Positions 1 through 13,294 of a stretch of 64,000 nucleotides of DNA are shown here, one piece after another. The DNA is from Dactylellina haptotyla (lineage: Eukaryota; Ascomycota; Orbiliomycetes; Orbiliales; Orbiliaceae): positions 1,240,001-1,304,000 of the forward strand of contig CM062385.1 in the NCBI GenBank assembly GCA_031310005.1, written 5' to 3'. The position numbers and the translations under genes were made by a program. Positions within the stretch are counted from its first letter, which is position 1. Each line of letters begins with the position of its first letter. The notes under the pieces are model-generated. The model worked only from the letters and a program-made list of their open reading frames with translations. It made no database searches and had not been told where the DNA came from.

Positions 1-520
1 TTTTTAAAATTACATAATCCCTTTATAATTTTATGTTTAATAAACTAAATTTAGTATATATATAATTTATTTGTTTTTTTAATTTTTAAATTAATTTTTT
101 AACCAACTTCATAATTATATTTTTAAATTTTTCAACAATAATTAAAATATTATTATTACAACCTAAATCAATTATAAATTTATTATTATAGTCATTTGTG
201 GTTTTTTTGGTTTCTTTAGTTTTTTTAGCTTTTTTTTTGGCTTTTTCCTCCCCTTTATTATCAAATTTCAATATATATATATTTTTTTAAATTTTATAAA
301 AATTTTTGCTTATTTTATCATATTTAGTAAATATTTTATTATTTATTAATTCTTTTTTGATTTTTAAATAAATATTATTATTGTTATTATAAACTCTATT
401 TTTTACCTTAATTATTATAATAAATATTAAAATTCTTAATTATAATAATTTTAATATATTCTTTATTTACTTTTTTTTTTATTACAAATAATTTTATAAA
501 TAAATTTAAAAATTTATTAT
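1..520 (-). mobile_element. Copia-like retrotransposon remnant (left edge)
   Basis: This is an old, broken Ty1/Copia-like fragment that runs off the left edge. On the minus strand, a stretch around 350-480 weakly resembles a gag zinc-knuckle segment, and 86-271 resembles the linker and protease start. Gag followed by protease is the normal Copia order. Reverse transcriptase and integrase would lie beyond the window. Its right side is bounded by a plus-strand LTR of another Copia family, which probably inserted into it. The family assignment rests on one short protease-like frame, so it is tentative. Confidence 0.4.
86..271 (-). pseudogene. Copia protease-like fragment (61 codons)
   Basis: This is one of very few frames in the window still open for about 60 codons. 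The product begins with a Lys/Glu/Thr-rich linker (residues 1-30), followed by FIIDLGCNNNIL at about residues 32-43. That segment has the layout of the Copia aspartic protease site (hydrophobic-Asp-x-Gly-Cys/Ala-x-x-x-hydrophobic), and a hydrophobic/Phe-rich stretch follows as in that family. A Lys-rich linker between zinc knuckle and protease is usual in Copia polyproteins. I read it as a fossil segment of pol rather than a host gene: it has no start context, and its neighbours are retroelement debris. A chance open frame in AT-rich DNA is the alternative. Confidence 0.4.
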
Positions 521-610
521 TGTAAGGATTACGTGTCAGGCCGTACAGGCCGGGTTCGCCTATACCGTTTTGTATGTGTATTTATAAAGTAGTGTAGACA
601 TATAGAATGG
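521..610 (+). repeat. LTR fragment of the B (Copia) family, lightly mutated
   Basis: This stretch starts TGTAAGGATTACG and matches the first 90 or so bases of the LTR at 29351. Nearly all differences are C/T or G/A. It contains a direct repeat CAGGCC-gta-CAGGCC and keeps far more G and C than its surroundings. It is probably a solo or truncated LTR: no matching internal region follows, and the similarity fades after about 610, so the true right end is unknown. It is preceded by ATTAT (516-520), the same five bases that flank element B. Confidence 0.6.
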
Positions 611-883
611 TACCTTTTATATCCTTTTTATCTTTTCTTTTTTATTTTGTTATAATATTTATATTTAATCTCTTATTTCTTATTTTAATATATTTTTTAT
701 TTATATATATGAAATATAATTATCTTATATATATATAGTGAATAATAAAATTTTTTATTTTTATTATTTATATTTTTTTTAATTATTTTATATATATATA
801 TATATATATTATATTTATATATTAATTTATTTTATTTTCTTAATTCTTTTATTATAAATTATAGTATTTTAGAATTATAGAAT
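611..883. other. AT-rich stretch with a (TA)n run, no gene
   Basis: I see no coding or element signature here. A (TA)n microsatellite occupies about 789-809. The first 70 bases may be the diverged remainder of the LTR that starts at 521. The last five bases, AGAAT (879-883), are the left target-site half belonging to element X. Confidence 0.5.
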
Positions 884-1381
884 TGTTACACTTCGTACGT
901 TACCCAATGTAACGGTACAAATATGCAATACTAAAATATGCAAAACTCTCTTTTTATTTAGGATACCTAAATTTTTTAATAAAAAGTATATATAGGATTA
1001 TAAGGTATTAAAGATAACTCGCCTAGAGTGTGTAATAATAATAGAGTAAAGATAATTAAATATTGAATTATATTTAAGTTAATTAATAATTCCATTAATT
1101 TATTAATCCTAACATTAATATTATATATATAATTTATTATTTATGTTTTAAAAATTTTAATTCTAATATTTTAAAATTTTAGAATCCTTAATATTAAATT
1201 TCTAGATTAATATATTATAATATTATAGACTAAAATATAAAACAAATATATAAAATTTATAAGTAAATATATTAGGAGTAATATATATCTATAAATATAA
1301 AATATGATAATAGAATTTAGAATAGTATAATGTAAAATAAGGTATAAATATTTATATTATTAAAATTTATAATTTGTAATA
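884..1381 (-). repeat. X 3' LTR (498 bp)
   Basis: On the plus strand it reads TGTTACACTTCGTACGTTACCC at its left end and fades to the C-to-T form of ...GTCTATGACA at its right end. It pairs by length and subtype with 17532-18029. The left flank is AGAAT. Confidence 0.9.
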
Positions 1382-2009
1382 TTATCCTTCTTTTTTAAAA
1401 TAAGTTTCTATATGGATGGTTTTTTCATAAAATCCAAAATTCTATATAAATAATAATAATTAAGTATAAAATAATAATATATTATTATTATTTTTATATA
1501 GGAATTCAATCTTATATATTATTAATTTTTATATTAAAATTAGATTTATATAAAATAATTATATAAAATAATAATCTATTTTATAATATAAAGTTTATTT
1601 TTGGATAAATATAATTATATATATATAAAAATATAATAATTAAATTAAAATAGTAAAATAAAATTTAAATCTTAAAACATTTTTATAAATATAAATAATC
1701 AATATATTTCTAAAATAATAAATATTAGTAAAATATTAAAAGAAATTTTATTACAAAAAGATTTATACTAAAACACAAAATATTAAAAATAGAAAAAAAA
1801 AAACAAATATTGTATATAAGTTTTGTTAAAAAAATCAATATAATTATTAAATATATTTAAACTTTAATCCTAAATATACAAAATATATTTGTTAAAAACA
1901 TTCTTACATTTTTATTAATTTAAATAAATCCTTCTTAATAATTCTTACTAACTATAGCTAATATTAAATAATAAAACAAATTTATAAAAATATTAATTAT
2001 AAAGAATAT

Positions 2010-2115
2010 AATCTCCTAAAATCTAAAAAACTTCAAGTAAAATTATTAACAAAAATAACCAAAATTTCCACTAAAATTACATATCTTCATTATGAGATTA
2101 AAGTATTGGATTAGT
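2010..2115 (+). pseudogene. Antisense coiled-coil-like frame in the 3' part of X
   Basis: On the strand opposite to pol, between the chromodomain region and the 3' LTR, about 33 codons read as a Leu/Ile/Lys-rich heptad-like helix ending EIKVLD. The homologous positions of Z and V read KILDDKFNLIL and ILDDKFNSIL on their antisense strands, so the frame is shared between copies. The likely product is a short coiled-coil protein of unknown role. It could instead be a chance feature of AT-rich DNA, but agreement between independently mutated copies argues against that. Confidence 0.4.
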
Positions 2116-3149
2116 GTTTTGATATTATAATACAAAAAAAAAAATTAATAAATTAAAAACAATTATTTTTTAAAAGAAAGTTTTAAATTGATCTTACTAA
2201 TTTCAAAAAGTTAAATAAAATAAATTTTAAACAATTATAATAAAAATTTATTAATATAAATTAGAAAATTACAAATTTTTAATATTAATTTTATTTTTTT
2301 AATCATCCTCATCCTCTTTTCATAGATTATACTATATTTTTTTGTTAAAAATAAATTTAAATAATAATAGGGGATAAATTATATTTAGGAATCCATTCAT
2401 TATTTTATAAGTTATATAATAATAACTATTTAATTAAATATTTATTATTTTTATTAAATCTATTAAATATTTTTTTAAATTTATATTTTATATAATTTTT
2501 ATATTTTAATTTTTAATTTTTTAAGTTTTTTTTTAAATTTAAAAAATTAATTCTAAAAATAAAATATAAAATAATTAATGAATCGAGTAGATTTTAGAAT
2601 TTCAAATTTAAAAATATTATTATTAAATTTTTAATAATAGTAAAAATCCATATTTTTAATAATCCAATTTTTATTTTATTATTTTTCTATTTAATATATT
2701 TAATAAATAAGTATACTTTATTTCCTTTTTAAAAAATATTTCTATATATTATTAATTATAATAATATAATATATATTTTATTATAAATTAAAAATCTTTT
2801 TATAAGTTATTATAAAATTTTTTTATATTTTTAACATATTTTTCTATTTTTGAAATAATTTTTTTAAATATTATTAAAAATAATATTATAATAAGATTCT
2901 AATTTTTAAATATTTTATAAAGTATGTACTTAATAAATAAATATTTCAATATATTATAAATAAATTTAAAATATAATAATAATTTAATTTAATTATTTTA
3001 TACTATATTAAAGAAATTTTTTAATTATATTTTAATAATTTAGATAATTTGTTTTATAGCTTTATCTATCTAAGCACATTTTTTATTAACAATATTAATT
3101 TTAGTATTAATTTGATTTTTGATTAAATTCCAAAATTTATTAATAAATA

Positions 3150-3154
3150 ATATA
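3150..3154. repeat. Target-site duplication ATATA, left of Y
   Basis: ATATA lies immediately outside the Y 3' LTR. The same five bases lie immediately outside its other LTR at 11756-11760. Removing Y and one copy restores a sequence that matches the uninterrupted homologous site in Y itself near 5420-5435. Confidence 0.9.
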
Positions 3155-3657
3155 TGTTACACTTCGTATGCTACCCAATGTAACAGTACAAATATGCAAT
3201 ACTGAGATATGCAAAACTCTCTTTCTACCTAAAATACCTAGGTCTCTTAGTAAAAAGTATATATAAGATTATGAGGTATCGAAGATAGCTCACCTAAAAT
3301 GTATAATAATAATAGAATAAAGATAATTAAATATATTGAATTGTATTTAAATTGATTGATGAAGATAAAAACTATTTCATTAGTCCTAACAATAGTTTTA
3401 TATATATAATTATAGCTTCTTAAATTCTAAAAATTCTAATTCTAAAATTCTGGTGTTCTAAAATTCTAAATATTAAATTTCTAAAACAATATATTATACC
3501 ATAATTAAAAATATGAAATAAATAAATAAACTTTATAGGTAAATATATTAAAAATAATATATATTTATAAATATAAAATATAGTAATAGAACTCAAAATA
3601 ATGCAGTGTAAAGCAAGATATAGGTATTTATATTGTTAAGACTTATAATTTATAATA
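3155..3657 (-). repeat. Y 3' LTR (503 bp)
   Basis: The plus strand begins TGTTACACTTCGTATGC and the right end is the AT-decayed form of GTCTATGACA. It carries the Y-specific segment GATGAAGATAAAAACTATTT near 3359, which is also present in 11253-11755 and missing from the LTRs of X. Confidence 0.92.
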
Positions 3658-6600
3658 TTATCTTTTCTTTTTAAAATAAATTTCTGTATAAATGGTTTTT
3701 TTATAAAATCCAGAATTTTATATAAATAATAATAATTAGGTATAAAATAATAATATATTATTATTATTCCTATGTAGGAATTCAATTTTATATATTATTA
3801 ATTTTTATATTAAAATTAAATCTGTATAGAATAATAATTTATATTATAATATAAAATTCGTTTTTAAATAAATACTTATATAATTATGTGTGTATAAAAA
3901 TATAGTAATTAAATTAAAATAATAAAATAAAATTTAAATTATAAAATATTTTTATAAATATAAGTAATTAATATATTTTTAAAATAATAAATGTTAATAA
4001 AATATTAAAAAAATTTATTATAAAAAATTTATATTAGGATATAAAATATTAAAATAAAAAAAAAAAACAAATATATATAAATTTTATTAAAAAAATTAAT
4101 ATAATTATTAAATATATTTAAACTTTAATTTTAAATATATAAAATATATTTATTAGGAATACTCTTATATTTTTATTAATTTAAATAAATTTCTTTTTAA
4201 TAATTTTTATTAATTATTATTAATATTAAATAATAAAATAAATTCATAAGAACATTAATTGTAAAAGTATGATTTTCTTAAATTTAAAAAATTTTAAATA
4301 AAATTATTAATTAAAGTAACTAAAATTTTTATTAAAATTGTATATTTTTGTTATAAAATTAAAATATTAAATTAGTATTTTAATATAATAATGTAAAAAA
4401 AGAAGTTAGTGGATTAAAAATAATCATCTTTTAAAAAAAAGTTTTAAATCAATTCTACTAATTTTAAAAATTTAAATAAAATAAATTTTAAATAATTATA
4501 ATAAAAATTTATAGATATAGATTAGGAAATTATAAATTTTTAATATTAATTTTATTTTTTTAATTGTCTTTATCTTTTTTTTGTAAATTATATTATATTT
4601 TTCTATTAAAGATAAATTTAAATAATAGCAAAAGGTAAATTATATTTAAAAATCTATTTATCATCTTACAGGTTATATGGTAGTGATTATTTAATTAAGT
4701 ATTTGTTATTTTTATTGGGTCTATTAAGGATTTTTTCAAATTCATATTCTATATAATTTTTATATTCCAATTCTTTATCTTCTAAATCTTCTCTTAGGCC
4801 TAAAAATACTGGTTTTAAAAATAAAATGTAGAAAGATTGATAAATTTAGGTAAATTTTGGGATTTCAAATTTAAAAATATTATTACTAAATTTTCTAATA
4901 ATAATAAAAGATTTATATTTTTAATAATTTAATTTTTTATTTTGTTATCTTTTTTATTTAATATATTTAATAAATAGGTATACTTTATTTTTTATTTTTA
5001 AAAAAAAGTACTTTTATATATTATTAATTATAATAATATAATATATATTTTATTATAAATTAGAAATCTTTTTATAAATTGTTATAAAAATTTTTCATAT
5101 TATTAATATATTTTTCTACTTCCAGAATAATTTCTTTAAATATTATAAAAGATAGTATTGTGGTAGGATTTTATTTTTTAAGTACTTTATAAAATATATA
5201 TTTAATAGATAAGTGTTTAAATATATTATAAATAAATTTAAAATATAATAATAATTTAATTTAATTATTTTATACCATATTAAAAAAACTTCTTAATTAT
5301 ATTTTAATAGTTTAAATAATTTATTTTGTGGTTTCATCTATCTAAGCGCATTCTTTACTAGCAATATTAATTTTAATACCAATCTAATTTTTAACTAAAT
5401 TTTAGAATTTACTAGCAAATAACATATTTTTGTTGTAAATATGTTTAAATTATAATCTATATTAATTAAAAATTTATTTATTATAAACTTATTCAAATTT
5501 AATTATAAATTATTTAAAATTCTATAATTCTAAAATTATTATTTTGCTAAATTTGCAAATAATGACTAAAACTTCATTGTAAATAGTATTTATAAAAAGA
5601 TTTCTTGAAAAAGGTATTTTTTATATAAAATTATATAAAATAACTTAAAATAATTTTAAAAATATATCATAAAATTATAATTTTCTATAAAATAAATATT
5701 GATTAAATTTATTTTAACAACACATATCACAAATTTTAATATATTATTTAATATATTATTACATTTAAAACTAAAAATAAGATTTAGTTAAAATTCCTAA
5801 ATATATTTAATTTTTAAATATCCATAAACTAATATATTATAATATTATTTAATAAGTTATTATTAAAGTTTCTTAATAAAAATATAAAAAAATTGAAAAA
5901 ATAAATCTTTTTTATTATAAAATAATTTAAGATATCAAAATCTTTTAATAATATTTTTTTATAATAGAATATTTATTATAATTTTATTTAAGATTTTTAT
6001 AAATTATTTTTTAAAATATAAAAATAAAATTAAGAATTTTATTAACTAAGATAATTACATATTACTTTTCTTTAAAAATAGCTCCTTTATTGAGTTAGAC
6101 TTTGGTTATTAAATTAAATTATTAATTAATAATATTAGTTTCAAAAGTTTTTTCTTTTACAATATATAATTTTTATATTATATTAATTAATAAGTTTTAT
6201 TAGTGAACTTATCATTTACTAAAATCTTTAAATAATAAAAATAAATAAAATTTTTATAATTTAAATATATAATAAAAAATTTTTATTTAAAAATATATTT
6301 TTATATTTTATAAACTTAAATAATAATTATTAATTCTTTATTATAAATAAAATATCATAATTTAATAGCATTAAATTTATAAAAAAGTAAATAATAGAAT
6401 ATTATTTTTAATTCAATTATAATTAATACAGGTAAATTCTTAATATAATATTAAAAATATTTATTTCAATCTTAATAAATAAATTAAAATTATATAATTT
6501 AAAAATAAAAATTAAAAAAATAATTTTTAAAAGTATTAAAAATACATATTTGATTAAAAATTATTTCATTAATTGAGAAAGTAATAGATATATAATTATA

Positions 6601-7695
6601 TTATTTAATAAATTATTAATAATAATTACAAAGTTTTAAAAAGGTTTAAATATTTTTAATATTTTAAAATTAAAACTATTTTTAAATTATATTAATTTTT
6701 TAAAATCTATTTTAATTCCTTTAGTTATAATAATAGCTTTAAAAATTTACATTTTGTAATTTTAAATTTTATTTTTTTAATTTAATTTTAAAATTATATT
6801 TATTTAATATTTTAAGGATAGTAATAATATATTATAATATTTTTTAAGATTTATATTATAGATTAATATGTTGTTAAGGTAGATAATATATATTTTATTA
6901 ATATAATTTTTAATATATGGTTTATAAAAGTCTAAAAAATATTAAAATATTAATTAATTTTATAAATATAATTAAATATTTAAATAAATTATAATAATAT
7001 TTAAATATTATTTTCCAAACATCTTTTAAAATAATTTATAAATTATAATAAGTAATAATAATATTAAATTTAATAAAATAAATTGTTTTAATAAAACAAT
7101 TTAATAATTTGTTGATTTAAAGTAAGTTATTACAATTTTTAATAATAATAATATTAAAATTTTAATAATTGATATAAATTTGTAATTTTTATTTTTTAGG
7201 ATAAAAAAATTAGATATTTTATAAGAGATTTAAAAAATAAATATATTTTTTATAAATTTTTTTGATATATTTCTTAAATACTTTAAATTTTTTTATATAA
7301 GTATAAATGGGTAAGAATTTAAGTATAATTTTTTTATAATAATATTTTATAAATAAATTTGTTAAATAATAATAATGTATTTTTATTTTTAATTTTTAAA
7401 AATTTAAATTTATTTAAAATTTATTTTAGGATTTTAAAAATAAAATATTTTTAATAATTTTTTAATAATTTTGATAATATTTTTAATTTTAAGCCATATT
7501 TATTTAAAGATATTAAACTTATTATAAAAATAATAGTAAATTTTTTATTAAAAAGATATTTTATAAATTATAAATAAATTTTTTTAATTATTTATATATT
7601 ACTTATTAAATTTAATATGGTTTTGTTAATATTTGTAATAAATAAATTTAATTATTTTATTTTTAAAATTTATGATTGGGTTGTAATTTTTAACC

Positions 7696-7767
7696 AATCA
7701 TATCCTAAAATGAAATTATTATTAATAAAATAATCATATCCTAAAATGAAATTATTATTAATAAAAT
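7696..7767. repeat. 36-bp perfect tandem duplication private to Y
   Basis: Two adjacent copies start AATCATATCC (7696-7731 and 7732-7767). The homologous place in X (near 14050-14090) has one copy, so the duplication arose in this copy after or during insertion. Confidence 0.8.
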
Positions 7768-10700
7768 TAAAAATATTAATAATTCATTTTTCAAAATGTT
7801 TATTAATAATAAAAGTAATATTGATTTTATATTTAACTATTTTTAAAGACTTTCTCAAAATAATAATATTATATATAATATTTTAAATTGTATAAAAAAA
7901 TTATATTTTTAATATATTTTTTAAAATATATATAATTTTACTCTACTATCTATAAAAATTTGTATTAAATTCCTATTAATAATATAAAATATTTAAAAAT
8001 ATTATTTTTAATTTAATTAAAAATTTTATTAAATCCTTTCTTAATAAAACTAAAATTAGATTATTTAGTATATATTATTATCCAAAGCTTTTTAATTTAA
8101 ATAATTATATTATTTAATATTATCAAATTTAATATAATAAAAGTATCTTTTATTTCCTTTTATTTAAAAACTAAATAATATATTTATTATAATTAAAATA
8201 TTTTATTAATAATTTTAAATATAAAATCTTAAATCTTTCCTATAATAAAATTATTATTTATAATTTAAATAGTTTTTATAAGTATATAATTTTAAAAATT
8301 TTTTCCAATATATTATAAAAATAATATTAGTTTATTTTTGCGTATAATTAATATAAACATAAAATTTTTATTATAAAATAATAATTAAAAAATTTTAATT
8401 CATAAAATTAATATTTCCTTTCTTTTTCAATTCCTACAACATTAATATTTAATATAATATTGATAATATTCGAATTATCCATATATAATTAATATATTTT
8501 GTAATCCTATATTAATTTAATTCCATAATAATAAAATATTATAAAATAAATAATTTATTAATAAAGTTGGTAAGGGTTCTTTCATCACTTTTCTATATAT
8601 TTATAATTAAAAGCAATTATTTAATTTACACAACTTTAATATATAAATTTAATAGAATCTATATTAAAATATTTATATAATTAGTATTAATATATCCTAC
8701 AAAATTCTATATATCAATTAATAAATTAAAACCAATTCCTATTATTATCAATATAAAATGTTGAATAACCATGTCTTATAAATTTAATATTGGGTAAAGT
8801 AAGTTATTTAAAATATTAATTTTTTTGATATTTAAATATAATATTTATTTTTGTGGTTTCCACTAATCTTTCTAACATCCAATCTTTAAAAATTCATTTT
8901 TTCTATTAATATGTTTACATATTGTTTGATTTAAAAAATAATTAGTTATAAATTTTTTCTTTTTATTAATAATATAGTTTATTTATATGATCATTATATT
9001 TTTCTTTAATTAGGGGGCCAATTAGTATAAATATAAATTTTATAATCCAATTTTATATAGTTTTATAATATTTTTAAAAATGAATTTTAAATTCATAATA
9101 ACATAAGGTTTTTAAAATTTATTATAAGTAAATTTCTTCTTAAATTTTATATTCTTCTCATAAATTATTTAAAAAATTTTAAATAAATTACAAATATATA
9201 ATTTTTTCTAAAAAGGATTTTCCATTTAAAATAATATTCTTTTATAGTAGGTTTAATATTATTTTTAAATTTTTTAACTTCTAATTTTTAAAAGTATATA
9301 TTTTAAATAAAACGATAAATAAAATAAAGATTCAAATTCTTTTAATGCAATTAGGATTTAAAAATAGTTAGATCAGTATTAAAAATATTTTTTTATTAAT
9401 TTAATAAAATATAATATTAAATTAATATTCTTCCTAAAATTTTTTTGAATTGTTAATAATTATTTTCGTATTTTTAATATATTTATTATAACTTTCTTAA
9501 TTTCTCTTATAATTATATTATTTTTATAATATTTTTAATTAATTATTTTAATATTCTTTAAATATTAATTGGTTAAACAATTTTATTTAATATATTCTTT
9601 TATTATATAATATACTAGTTTATTAGATTTTAAAAGACAATTTCCTAATTATTAATTTTAATTTTATATTTTTAATTTTATAAAAATAGTTTAAAAATAT
9701 TTTTTAAAATCTAATTATTTTTATTCTATTATTATTAATTATTTAGTTTTTAATAATTATTCTAAAAGGTATATGAAAAATTATTTTAATTTTAAAATAA
9801 TTAATTTTAATTTATTAAAAAATAATTTCTAAGGTTATAAAATAATTAATTTTCTTAATTATTATTATAAAATTTTGGTTAATTATTTCATTGGTTTAGA
9901 TAATTTTTTTAGGGGTTAGAAAACCAATTATAATTATTACAATTCTGTAAAATATTTGTTTTATATTTATAAAAATAATTATTATTAAATCTTATAATCA
10001 AATCTTTAATTATATAATATTAAATCTTTAAATCATATATAATCATCTTAATAACTTCCTATCTCCATATAAATTTCAATCCTTTTTTAATATAATAAAT
10101 CAGCTATTTTACTATATATCCAATTATAAAAATATAAATATTAATAATTTAAAAATATTTTTTTACAAATTTAATTTATTATAAATTTTAAATAATATAA
10201 AAAACTTTTTTTATTTTATTTTAATATTTGTAAAATTATTTAAATTCTTTTATAAAATATAAATAATTAATAAAAGTTTAAACAATATAATCATTATTAG
10301 TTTTCTATTTTTTATTTTTTTTATTTTCTTTATATTGTATAAAATAGGAATTATAAATATAAAAAATAATTCCAATAAGAAATATAAAAAAAAAATAGAT
10401 TTTATTTTTATTACTTTTAAACTATTAATATTGGAAATAAAAAATAATAGCAGTTTATTAAGTAAATTAATTAAATTTATATAATAAGTTATTAAACTTA
10501 TTAAAATTTAATACTTTTATTTTTTTATGATAAATAAAAATTCAAAATAAATTAATAAAATCTACTAAAAAATTATTAGAATTATTAAAATATTCTTTAT
10601 TATCATTATTAAAATCCTTACTAAAATTTTTTGGATTTCCAAAATCAAAAATTGGCTTATATTAAATTTTATTTTTATTTAATATAAAATAAGAATAAAT

Positions 10701-11119
10701 TTTACTTAATCTTAGGCTAAATTTTAAAATAATTAATATAGTTTTTTCTTTAATTATATTAAATATATTTTATATATTCTTATAGATTTTAGTAATTATC
10801 TAAATTATAATAACTATTTTTTCGAATTTTTTTAAAATTTTTATAACTATTTTTAAATTTTATAAATATTTATTATTATTTAAGATAATAATTATAATTA
10901 GATTATTAATAATATTACTAATTATATATAACTTTTTTTCTTATACTTATGTAGTAATATTAAAATAAATCTTATTATTAATAATAAAAATTTTATTTTT
11001 GTTTTTAAATAAATTAATATTTAATATTAATAAAAATAAAAATAATATTTCTTTCTTTTATTTATATAAATAGTTTTTCATTTGATTAATCTAATAAATA
11101 ATAAATTTAGTTTTATATA

Positions 11120-11215
11120 ATTATATATTGTAAAGATAGATAGTTTTTCCTTTATTATCTATAGTTTCGTATTCTGATACAATAAAATCTTTTGGATTAA
11201 AAGGTGCTATCATAC
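11120..11215 (-). pseudogene. Start of gag in Y, lightly mutated
   Basis: Forty bases inside the 5' LTR, on the minus strand, an ATG is followed by about 30 codons with ordinary codon use. They begin MIAPFNPKDFIVSEYET and continue rich in Asp, Glu and Lys. The surrounding hundred bases keep many C and G while sibling copies have lost theirs here. I take it as the N-terminus of gag because it is the first ATG after the 5' LTR of a Gypsy element. No domain is recognisable in so short a piece. Confidence 0.5.
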
Positions 11216-11252
11216 ATATACTTCTTCTTAGTTAAAAGATGATTGGTTAAAA

Positions 11253-11755
11253 TATTATATTTTATATACTATTTAATATAATAATATAAATATATAATAT
11301 TAAAATATGTAAAACTCTTTTTCTATTTAGGATACCTAAGTTTCTTAATAAGAAATATATATAAAACTATAAGGTATTAAAAATAACTTGCTTAGAATGT
11401 GTAATAATAATAAAATAAAAATAACTAAATATACTAAATTATATTTAAGTTAACCAATAAAAATAAAAACTATTTCATCAATTCTAATAATAATTTTATA
11501 TACATAATTGTGGTTTTCTAAATTTTAAAAATTTTAATTCTAAGGTTTTAATATTTTAGAATTTTAAATATTAGAGTTTTAAAACAATATATTATGCTAT
11601 AGTTGAGGGTACAAAATAGGTAGGTGAGCTTTATAGGCAAATATATTAAAAATAATATATATTTGTGAATATAAGGTGCAGCAGTAAAACTTAGAATAGT
11701 ATAGTGCAAAGTAAGGTATAGGTATTTGTACTGTCAAGACTCGTGGTCTATGACA
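11253..11755 (-). repeat. Y 5' LTR (503 bp)
   Basis: Its right end retains GACTCGTGGTCTATGACA while its left end is the fully AT-decayed form of the terminal TGTTACACTTCG. It pairs in length and subtype with 3155-3657. No obvious tRNA primer-binding site follows it on the minus strand. Confidence 0.92.
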
Positions 11756-11760
11756 ATATA
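11756..11760. repeat. Target-site duplication ATATA, right of Y
   Basis: This is the partner of 3150-3154. X resumes directly after it. Confidence 0.9.
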
Positions 11761-13260
11761 TTTTTATTATAAATATATTTAAATTATAATTTATATTAAT
11801 TAAAGATTCATTTATTATAAATTTATTTAAATTCCATTATAAATTATTTAAAATTTTATGGTTTTAGGATTGTTATTTTATTAAATTTATAAATAATAAT
11901 TAAAACTTTATTATAAATAATATTAATAAATTTTTTTTTTAAAAAAAGCATTCCCTATATAAAATCATATAAAATAATTTAAAATAATTTTAATAATATA
12001 TTATAAAATTATAATTTTCCATAAAATAAATATTAATTAAATTTATTCTGATAATATATATCACAAATTCTTATATATTATTTAATATATTATTATATTT
12101 AAAATTAGAAATAAAACTTAATTAAAAAATTTTAAATATATTTAATTCCTAAATATTTATAAAATAATATATTATAATATTATTTAAAAAATATTATTAA
12201 AATTTCTTAATAAAAATATAAAAAAATTTTAAAAAAATAAATCCTTCTTTTTATTATAAAATAATTTAAAATATTAAAATTTTTAATAATATTTTTTTAT
12301 TATAAAATATTCCTAATAGTTTTATTAAAAATTTTTACAAATTAATTTTAAAATATAAAAAATAAAATTAAAAATTTTATTAATTAAAATAATTATATAT
12401 TATTTTCCCTAAAATAACTTCTTTATTAAATTAAACTTTGTATTAAATTAAATCATTAATTAATAGTATCAACTTCTAAATTCTTTTTTTTTTTAATATA
12501 CAATCTTTATATATATTAATTAATAAACTCTTATTAATAAACTTACCATTTATTAAAATTTTTAAAAATAAGAAATAAATAAGATTTTTATAATTTAAAT
12601 ATATTATAAAAAAATTTTTATTTAAAAATATATTTCTATATTTTAAAACTTAAATGATAATTATTAATTCTTTATTGTAAATAAAGTATTATAGTTTAAT
12701 AATATTAAATTTATATAATAAATAAATAATAAATATTACCTCATTAATTATAGTTAATATAAATAAGTTTTAATATAACAAAAATATCTATTTTAATTTT
12801 GTAAATAAATTAAAATTATATAATTTAAAAATAGGAATTAAAAAAATAATTTTTAAAATATTAAAAATATATATCTAATTAAAGATTATATCAAAATATA
12901 CTCCTATTTTTATTAATTCTAAGAAAATAATAAATATATAATTATATTATTTAATAAATTGTTAATAATAATTACATAATTTTAAAAAGGTTTAAATATC
13001 TTTAATATTTTAAAATTATAATTATTTTTAAATGGTATTAACTTTTTTAGAATCTATTTTAATTTTTTAAATTATAATTATAATTTTAAAATTTGTATTT
13101 TATAATTTTAAATTTTATTTTTTTAATTTAATTTTAAATTATATTTATTTAATATTTTAAAAATAATAATAATATATTATCAATATTTTTTAAAATTTTT
13201 ATTATAATTAATATGTTGTCAAAATAAATAATATATATCTTATTAATATAATTTTTAATA

Positions 13261-13294
13261 TATGGTTTATGAAGAAATATATGGTTTATGAAGA
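13261..13294. repeat. Short tandem duplication private to X
   Basis: TATGGTTTATGAAGA occurs twice, 19 bases apart. The homologous RT region of Y (near 6915-6930) has a single copy. Confidence 0.7.

Larger units (their letters stand above)
3155..11755 (-). mobile_element. Y: Ty3/Gypsy chromovirus fossil (family A) nested in X
   Basis: Y is a complete 8,601-bp element by structure, with identical-length 503-bp LTRs and an exact 5-bp target duplication (ATATA). It is coded on the minus strand, so the 5' LTR is at 11253-11755. By homology with V, the order from right to left is gag (about 11.2-9.5 kb), protease, RT (catalytic region near 6850-6895), RNase H, integrase (around 5.9-5.2 kb), chromodomain, an antisense coiled-coil-like region near 4270-4385, and the 3' LTR. 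It is broken many times in all domains. It is younger than X, into whose integrase region it inserted. Confidence 0.92.

Noticed and set aside
611-690. Full-length solo LTR of the B family ending near 685
   Set aside because: Similarity to the other B LTRs is lost after about 610, and no ATTAT partner stands at the expected end.
884-5430. Two tandem 2.27-kb repeat units (LTR plus 1.77 kb)
   Set aside because: The apparent tandem array is explained by Y inserted in X: the first unit is the 3' part of X up to the insertion point, and the second is the 3' part of Y.
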